Assembly (NCBI GenBank): GCA_004764695.1
Contig: SMSO01000034.1
Location: 4,224,501-4,288,500 of the forward strand
From: Schizochytrium sp. TIO01
Taxonomy: Eukaryota > Sar > Bigyra > Thraustochytrida > Thraustochytriidae
Length of the DNA: 64,000 bases
Reading direction: 5' to 3'
How positions within the stretch are numbered: position 1 is the stretch's first letter; each line of letters starts with the position of its first letter. Below the pieces are notes generated by a model. It saw nothing but the letters and a program-made list of their open reading frames with translations. It did not search any database and was not told the DNA's origin. The translations under genes were made by a program, and so were the position numbers. Of this stretch, positions 59,098-64,000 are shown in pieces.

Positions 59098-60873
59098 ATG
59101 AGACGACGAACGGCATTACTGAGCTTGGAGAGCAATTCTGCAAAGCAAAGATACTTGGGCCTCGCAGAAGAGGAAATGGAGACCCTTGGGGATGGCCGAG
59201 ATGGCAACGCACTTGTGCAAGATGCATTGTCAGCTGCTGCTGCTGCTGCTGCTGACGTACTGTCTTTGAGCGCGTGTGGTGAAAAGCAACAATACCAGAA
59301 GCAGGACTTGTCTCGTGAACAACAAGAGGAAAAGGAGCAAATCGGAATGCGAAAAGAGCAAGGCCAGTCTCAAGCAAGCTTGCTTGAATTTTATAAAGCA
59401 AGAATTGCTGAAATGGAGCGTGATCGGGAAGATCTTGTCCGACGAGTCGGCTCAACAGAGGTTCCACATGCAGAACTTCATCGTGTAAAGTGGGAGCTGA
59501 AGGTACGCCAAGAAGAGGTTGAACAATTGCAAAATGCGTTAAGTGATGCCAACGTACAGATATTTGAAGAACGTGAAGAGTCTTTGAAGCTCCTTGCTGA
59601 AAATGATGAGCTCAAGATGCAACAAACCGAAGATCGAAGACGCATTCAGCACTTGTTAGCACTCACAGAACCAGTTGCACAAGAGGTTACTTTCTTCAAA
59701 GATTGCCGCCCATACCTGATGTCCCGCAAACTCCATGGTGGCAACAACAACGGTGGCGAGAGTAGTAGCATTGCAAACGAGAAAGGCCGGCCTCGTGGAG
59801 TCCATGTAAACCCAAATGCCAAGCTTACGGCACGCAGTAGTCGAGAAAATACTGGCGGTAAAGTTTTACGAACGATCTATCTCCCAAATGAACATACAGA
59901 CACACTTAACCAACGTGTCCAGGCGCTTGAGAACCAACTTGAGCAACAACAACGCACTTCTCGCGACCGTGTCGCCGCGCTTGAACGCGACCGTGCCGAT
60001 CGAGAGGCCCTGCATAAACGCGCGAAGGAAGCTCTCGAGAAACAAATTGAAGCACTTGAACAACGTTTGAAATACAGTGAGCAAGCAACTCGTGCGGCCA
60101 CAAAAGATTATCTCGAGTTACGCCATCACTCTCAGCTCGAGTCGCGTGAAAACACTGAAAGACTTAGTGAGCTGGAAAAGGAAAACAAGATTATGCGAGC
60201 GCAACTTGACACTCTTGTAGACAGAGTTAGCAAAGAAATGGAAGCAGCACGACAATCGATTCTTCAAGATGCAGATCGTGCCGTACAGCGATTCCGCAAA
60301 CAAGCCATGTTTGCTGATGATCAACTCGTCAAGGTAAAGCACCAAAAGGAGCATGTCAGTCGAGATCTGCGGGATAAAGCAATGTCATTAGAGGACCGCA
60401 ATGTAGTGCTTGTCAAGAAAAATAAGCAACTTGAACAGCGCCGGAAGCTTGACCATGAAGGATTTCTTCATGATATTGCTTCCATGCGTAAGTCAATCCT
60501 TACTCTCGAGCGTATTGCATATAGCCCTAAGCCCTCGGGAGGCATATCCCCACAGCCCGCCTTCGACGCTGCTGCTGAGAACACCCTTGCTGGAGCAAAC
60601 GTGCTTGAGAAGGAAATCGAACATTTGCGTGCGAGGATAGAAAACCTAAAGCCACACCTTGTAAGCAATACACGGGAGTCCTTCGCTCACAGCCCTCCGC
60701 GTGCACCCGTAAATACCCGGCAATCTAAAAAGCCTAGTCGCACGACGTCGCAAAGACCAGTTTCGCGTCAAAACCGTTCACGCTCGCATTCTTCCATTTC
60801 ATCTACAAGCCAAAAACGTGCCAACTCTAAAACTTCCTCTAGAGCATTGCCGAGGCCTGAGTGGGTTTCTTAA
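59098..60873 (+). CDS. CCDC77-like coiled-coil protein (centrosome/basal body)
   Basis: Starts at an ATG and gives 591 residues. After an acidic, Ala/Gln-rich head, residues 95-200 match CCDC77: LLEFYKARIAEMERDREDL, then VKWELKVRQEEVEQLQNALSD, IFEEREESLKLLAENDELK, EDRRRIQHLLAL and EVTFF. A long coiled coil continues to about residue 525, followed by a Ser/Arg/Lys/Pro-rich basic tail. Animal CCDC77 localises to centrosomes and ciliary bases, with no known enzymatic role. The gene is convergent with IFT172, another ciliary gene. Confidence 0.85.
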   Translation: MRRRTALLSLESNSAKQRYLGLAEEEMETLGDGRDGNALVQDALSAAAAAAADVLSLSACGEKQQYQKQDLSREQQEEKEQIGMRKEQGQSQASLLEFYKARIAEMERDREDLVRRVGSTEVPHAELHRVKWELKVRQEEVEQLQNALSDANVQIFEEREESLKLLAENDELKMQQTEDRRRIQHLLALTEPVAQEVTFFKDCRPYLMSRKLHGGNNNGGESSSIANEKGRPRGVHVNPNAKLTARSSRENTGGKVLRTIYLPNEHTDTLNQRVQALENQLEQQQRTSRDRVAALERDRADREALHKRAKEALEKQIEALEQRLKYSEQATRAATKDYLELRHHSQLESRENTERLSELEKENKIMRAQLDTLVDRVSKEMEAARQSILQDADRAVQRFRKQAMFADDQLVKVKHQKEHVSRDLRDKAMSLEDRNVVLVKKNKQLEQRRKLDHEGFLHDIASMRKSILTLERIAYSPKPSGGISPQPAFDAAAENTLAGANVLEKEIEHLRARIENLKPHLVSNTRESFAHSPPRAPVNTRQSKKPSRTTSQRPVSRQNRSRSHSSISSTSQKRANSKTSSRALPRPEWVS

Positions 60874-61142
60874 GATTATGTTTTCTAGTTTATTATGAGG
60901 TATCCCCCTAATCCTTACTTTTCTGTAACAGCCACATTAAAACTAAGCTTGTGCGTTATCCATGAAAAATCTCCTTTCTGCGTTGTATTAAATCATTGCT
61001 GTTTATAGAAGGGGACAGTGCTTGATACGTTTCCAATGATTCTTAGGGGATGTGTTTTCCAAAACTTCATAATAGAAATAAGAGCAAAATTATTATTGAT
61101 ATGAAGATGCTTTTTAAAGCATTCCTGACTAGCTACGATTCC

Positions 61143-64000
61143 TTAGTGGATTCCATATGAAGATCGCACATCCATAAGGTATTCTTCGATCGGCATTGCA
61201 CCACGTTCAAACATGCGGACCAACTGCGTGGTACTTTCTGCGACCGTGGCATTGACATCAGACAGCCAAGCCTGGTCAACAGGCTCTTGTGCGACGTCTG
61301 AATCCATAGCTGCGCCAAGGATCCATTCACGAATCTCTTCACGAGCCTGTCCTGACAAGAACTGCGACTTGGGCAATGGGTTTTTATGGGGTTCTGGAAT
61401 ATCAGTGTCCTGGAAATCAGCATTGTCCAGATCACCAAGTTCGCCCTCGTCAATGGCCTCGCTCAGGTCCAAGTACCTGTTAAGAATTGCAAACGCCTTT
61501 GCATTCCATTCCATTTCCCTGCAGGCCAGGCCAGCAAGATAGAAGATCTTATCGCAGGGAATAGCATCGCCCTTGAATCGCAACAGAGCAACCAAAATCT
61601 TCGCGCCAAGTTCCAAAGAACCCTCTGCAACGCAGACGTAGTACAAGCGGTACAAGTGGGTTACAAGCAAGAGACGCTCTAGAGTTTGCAACTGAGATTC
61701 GCCGCTTGACTTTGATTCAAGACGCCTGGAGTTCGAGCGTTGGCGAATTGCATTGAAAAGTACCTCTCGGAGGTTGCGTAGTGCAACTTCATACGATACA
61801 TTCTCTGATTCACCATCTAGACTGTCGTCCTTAACTTCGCCGTGGTCATTGAGAGGGTTGACGAGCTTGATGTCAGCTTGCTTACGGCCAAGAACCTCTT
61901 GTGCAAGACGACAGAACAACGCAAAATGCTGAGGACCGGAGGGCGTACCATATTTGGCCAGCATAGTCACAGACCGATCGAGCTTTGCCACTGGGACCTC
62001 ACCCAGGGGAGCATCTTCTAAAAGTCTAGATGCCATCTCCCCTGCATATTTGGAACCCAATTCGACAGGGATGCCTTCCTGACTATCGATGACCTGGAAG
62101 ACCTTCCCCCAATCTCCCTGTTCTGCATGGAGATGGAAAGCAGCATCAAAGTCGCCCATCTTCAACAGTTCGCCAGGATTGCGCTCTTGCCGCATATGCT
62201 TTCGGTATGCCTTGTCTACAAGCTCTTGATATGCTGGAGCAATCTCTGCGACATTTCGCGCTTTGTCCCACTTCTTTGCCTTGATGTAGCACCGTACAGC
62301 CTCCTCATGGCGTTCTACCTCTTCATACAAATCACCAGCAGCGTTGAAACGTCCAACGTTGGCTAGACGATCAGCCACATGCTCCACTATATCGCCATAC
62401 GAATCCTTGGCATGCTGGGAGGCGAGACGAATTCCACGGTCCCAGGCGACTACCATTAGATCAACTTCCTCAGATGTCGGCTGAGCGGATGCTTCTCCGT
62501 CGAGGGTTTCACCAGTGTGTAAGTAGCAATCAATAGCCTTGCTAAACTCTTCATTATCCTCGAAAATTTTCGCAGAGTCCATTGCGGAGCGAATTGCTTC
62601 ACTCATACTGCCTCCAATCGCATTAAGTCGAGACGCAGCAGGGTTGTACGCCTTAGGACTACGGCGGCCGCTTGCCTGTGGAGAGCGAGGTCCTGGCGGG
62701 GCAGAGTTTACTGGGGGAGCATCACCCATACTAGCAGCCAAACTTACAGATACGCTACCGCCTTCCTTAAAGGCTCGCTGGACCTCTTGAAGTTTATGAG
62801 GCAAGTGCATCTTCGCAAACCGAATTGCCTCCTCCCAAAGTCCGTGCTCTTGAAACATTGCCAAAGCATACTCAGGCTTCTTTGCATTAAGGAACAATGT
62901 TTCGGCGTTAGAGAACTGCTTAAGGCCCACGGCATGCTTAGCTTGGGCTACCAGAACATCTGGAATTGATGCTGGATCATACCGCTCTGCAACGCGCATA
63001 GCACTGCTCCAATCTTGCTGGTGATTGTACATTTCAATGGCTTCCTTCGGTTTCTCTGCCTTGATAAACTCAGCCTCGGCCTCAGTGAAGCGCTCCTCAT
63101 CTTCAAGGTATAACGCGTGTTTAAGATGTACCTCTGGCACTCGAGCAGGTAACGAATTCTTGGCCAAGTCAAGGGCTTCGTTGTAAGCGCCGTCATCGAT
63201 AGCGTAGTCAATAGCTTGCTCCACCAGACCGAGTTTTGTAAGCAACTTTGCTCCAGCCTCTCCACCCAGGACTTTTGCCCATTGGTACGCGACTTTCCGA
63301 CTGGCAGATACTCCGCCATGGTATTTTGCCACACGGATAGCCTCGTCCCATTTATCGTTCGCAGTGTACATGTTAACAGCCGATGGCCAATCACCAGCAT
63401 GGGCAAAGTGCTCTTCTGCCTGGCGCAAATTGCCTTCCATTTCGAGGCGTCCGGCCAAACGTAAATGAGTATCTTTCAGTTTCTCCTTGCGGTAGGCGGC
63501 GACTAAGCGAACCATATGATCAAACTTACGAGCCTTCTCATACATGGCAATCGCACGATCGACGGAGTCAACGGTAAGAAGCAAGCGCTCGGCCTCTTTG
63601 TATCGGCCCTTGCTCTCCAAAGTTTGAGCTTGTTTGTGGTACAATGCAGACACTTCTTGAGAGCTCATAAATCTCGTGGCGAGCTCATGAGCAGCATCCC
63701 ACTGTCCAGCATCTGTATACATCTGGATAGCTTCCTTCTCACATCCAGCCAGAGTATAGTACTTCTCAGCACGATCAAACTGCTGCGACTGATGGTAATG
63801 GGTAGCAATTCGCTTATAGTAAGGACGAGAGCTGTCCTCATCGCCACCAAATGATTCTACAAGCTGGCCAGCCTTGGTCCACTGGCGGGCGTTGAGAGCA
63901 GCTTCGATTGCCTTGCGAGTAGCGTTTGCTTCGATAAAGTGCCCGATTGCCGGTTCGTGGTTCTTATTCTGAACTAGCCAATCGCCCCACATCTCTTCTA
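61143..64000 (-). CDS. IFT172: Intraflagellar transport protein 172, C-terminal part (5' truncated by window edge)
   Basis: The frame is open from the right edge to a TAA at 61143, showing about 952 of an expected 1,750 residues. It consists of IFT172-type helical repeats (ALNARQWTKAGQLVESF, FDRAEKYYTLAGCEKEAIQMY, YKEAERLLLTVDSVDRAI, FTEAEAEFIKAEKPKEAIEMY). The N-terminal WD40 part lies beyond the window. A Ser/Pro-rich insertion (GPRSPQASGRRSPKAYNP) interrupts the repeats near the middle. IFT172 is a peripheral IFT-B subunit that helps turnaround at the flagellar tip. The C-terminus is shorter than in animals after the PLPKSQFLSG segment. Confidence 0.95.
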   Translation of the reverse strand, partial: EEMWGDWLVQNKNHEPAIGHFIEANATRKAIEAALNARQWTKAGQLVESFGGDEDSSRPYYKRIATHYHQSQQFDRAEKYYTLAGCEKEAIQMYTDAGQWDAAHELATRFMSSQEVSALYHKQAQTLESKGRYKEAERLLLTVDSVDRAIAMYEKARKFDHMVRLVAAYRKEKLKDTHLRLAGRLEMEGNLRQAEEHFAHAGDWPSAVNMYTANDKWDEAIRVAKYHGGVSASRKVAYQWAKVLGGEAGAKLLTKLGLVEQAIDYAIDDGAYNEALDLAKNSLPARVPEVHLKHALYLEDEERFTEAEAEFIKAEKPKEAIEMYNHQQDWSSAMRVAERYDPASIPDVLVAQAKHAVGLKQFSNAETLFLNAKKPEYALAMFQEHGLWEEAIRFAKMHLPHKLQEVQRAFKEGGSVSVSLAASMGDAPPVNSAPPGPRSPQASGRRSPKAYNPAASRLNAIGGSMSEAIRSAMDSAKIFEDNEEFSKAIDCYLHTGETLDGEASAQPTSEEVDLMVVAWDRGIRLASQHAKDSYGDIVEHVADRLANVGRFNAAGDLYEEVERHEEAVRCYIKAKKWDKARNVAEIAPAYQELVDKAYRKHMRQERNPGELLKMGDFDAAFHLHAEQGDWGKVFQVIDSQEGIPVELGSKYAGEMASRLLEDAPLGEVPVAKLDRSVTMLAKYGTPSGPQHFALFCRLAQEVLGRKQADIKLVNPLNDHGEVKDDSLDGESENVSYEVALRNLREVLFNAIRQRSNSRRLESKSSGESQLQTLERLLLVTHLYRLYYVCVAEGSLELGAKILVALLRFKGDAIPCDKIFYLAGLACREMEWNAKAFAILNRYLDLSEAIDEGELGDLDNADFQDTDIPEPHKNPLPKSQFLSGQAREEIREWILGAAMDSDVAQEPVDQAWLSDVNATVAESTTQLVRMFERGAMPIEEYLMDVRSSYGIH

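Overview
This is nuclear DNA of a flagellated, intron-poor, single-celled eukaryote. It carries an axonemal dynein heavy chain, IFT172, a Chibby-like protein and a CCDC77-like protein, so the organism builds cilia or flagella. Most genes are single exons of 1-3 kb separated by short spacers. The few introns that can be read are 81-111 bp, with GTAAGT or GTAGGT donors and TAG/CAG acceptors. Large EF-hand proteins, a voltage-sensor-like class III cyclase, a long-form acyl-CoA dehydrogenase and a mitochondrial acetyl-ornithine arginine pathway all fit a marine heterotrophic stramenopile. A labyrinthulomycete (thraustochytrid) with zoospores is my best guess, but it is an inference.

Layout, left half. 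1-3.9 kb: 3' part of a dynein heavy chain (+). 4.4-10.9 kb: a giant EF-hand protein (-) read in two frames. 11.25-11.86 kb: a three-exon Chibby-like gene (+). 12.2-13.7 kb: a two-exon YVH1/DUSP12-type phosphatase (-). 13.7-17.0 kb: no clear gene. 17.0-17.8 kb: an orphan coiled-coil protein (+). 18.2-21.0 kb: the cyclase (-). 21-23.2 kb: spacer with an 8-bp tandem repeat. 23.2-25.1 kb: an Elp3-like radical SAM/GNAT enzyme (-). 25.8-27.9 kb: an RBM39-like splicing factor (+) interrupted by a one-base frame change.

Right half. 28.6-30.8 kb: UFL1 (-). 31.6-32.9 kb: a PI31-like proteasome regulator (+). 33.2-35.0 kb: an orphan multi-pass membrane protein (-). 36.4-37.1 kb: a TEX264-like membrane protein (+). 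37.4-40.2 kb: an ArgD-ArgJ fusion (-). 40.2-52.5 kb: a 12-kb gene-poor island rich in simple repeats, with a three-copy tandem repeat of about 160 bp. 52.5-54.4 kb: acyl-CoA dehydrogenase (+). 55.7-57.1 kb: La protein (-). 57.5-57.9 kb: SF3B6/p14 (+). 58.6-58.8 kb: TFIIH subunit TFB5 (-). 59.1-60.9 kb: CCDC77-like (+). 61.1-64.0 kb: C-terminal part of IFT172 (-), running off the right edge.

Three themes recur: flagellar genes (dynein, Chibby, CCDC77, IFT172), RNA/expression factors (RBM39, La, SF3B6, TFB5, Elp3, YVH1) and protein quality control (UFL1, PI31, TEX264-like). The most notable single object is the predicted mitochondrial protein joining acetylornithine aminotransferase to ornithine acetyltransferase, two consecutive steps of ornithine synthesis. 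Several in-frame starts were moved to the first ATG because the longest open frames begin at TTG or GTG.
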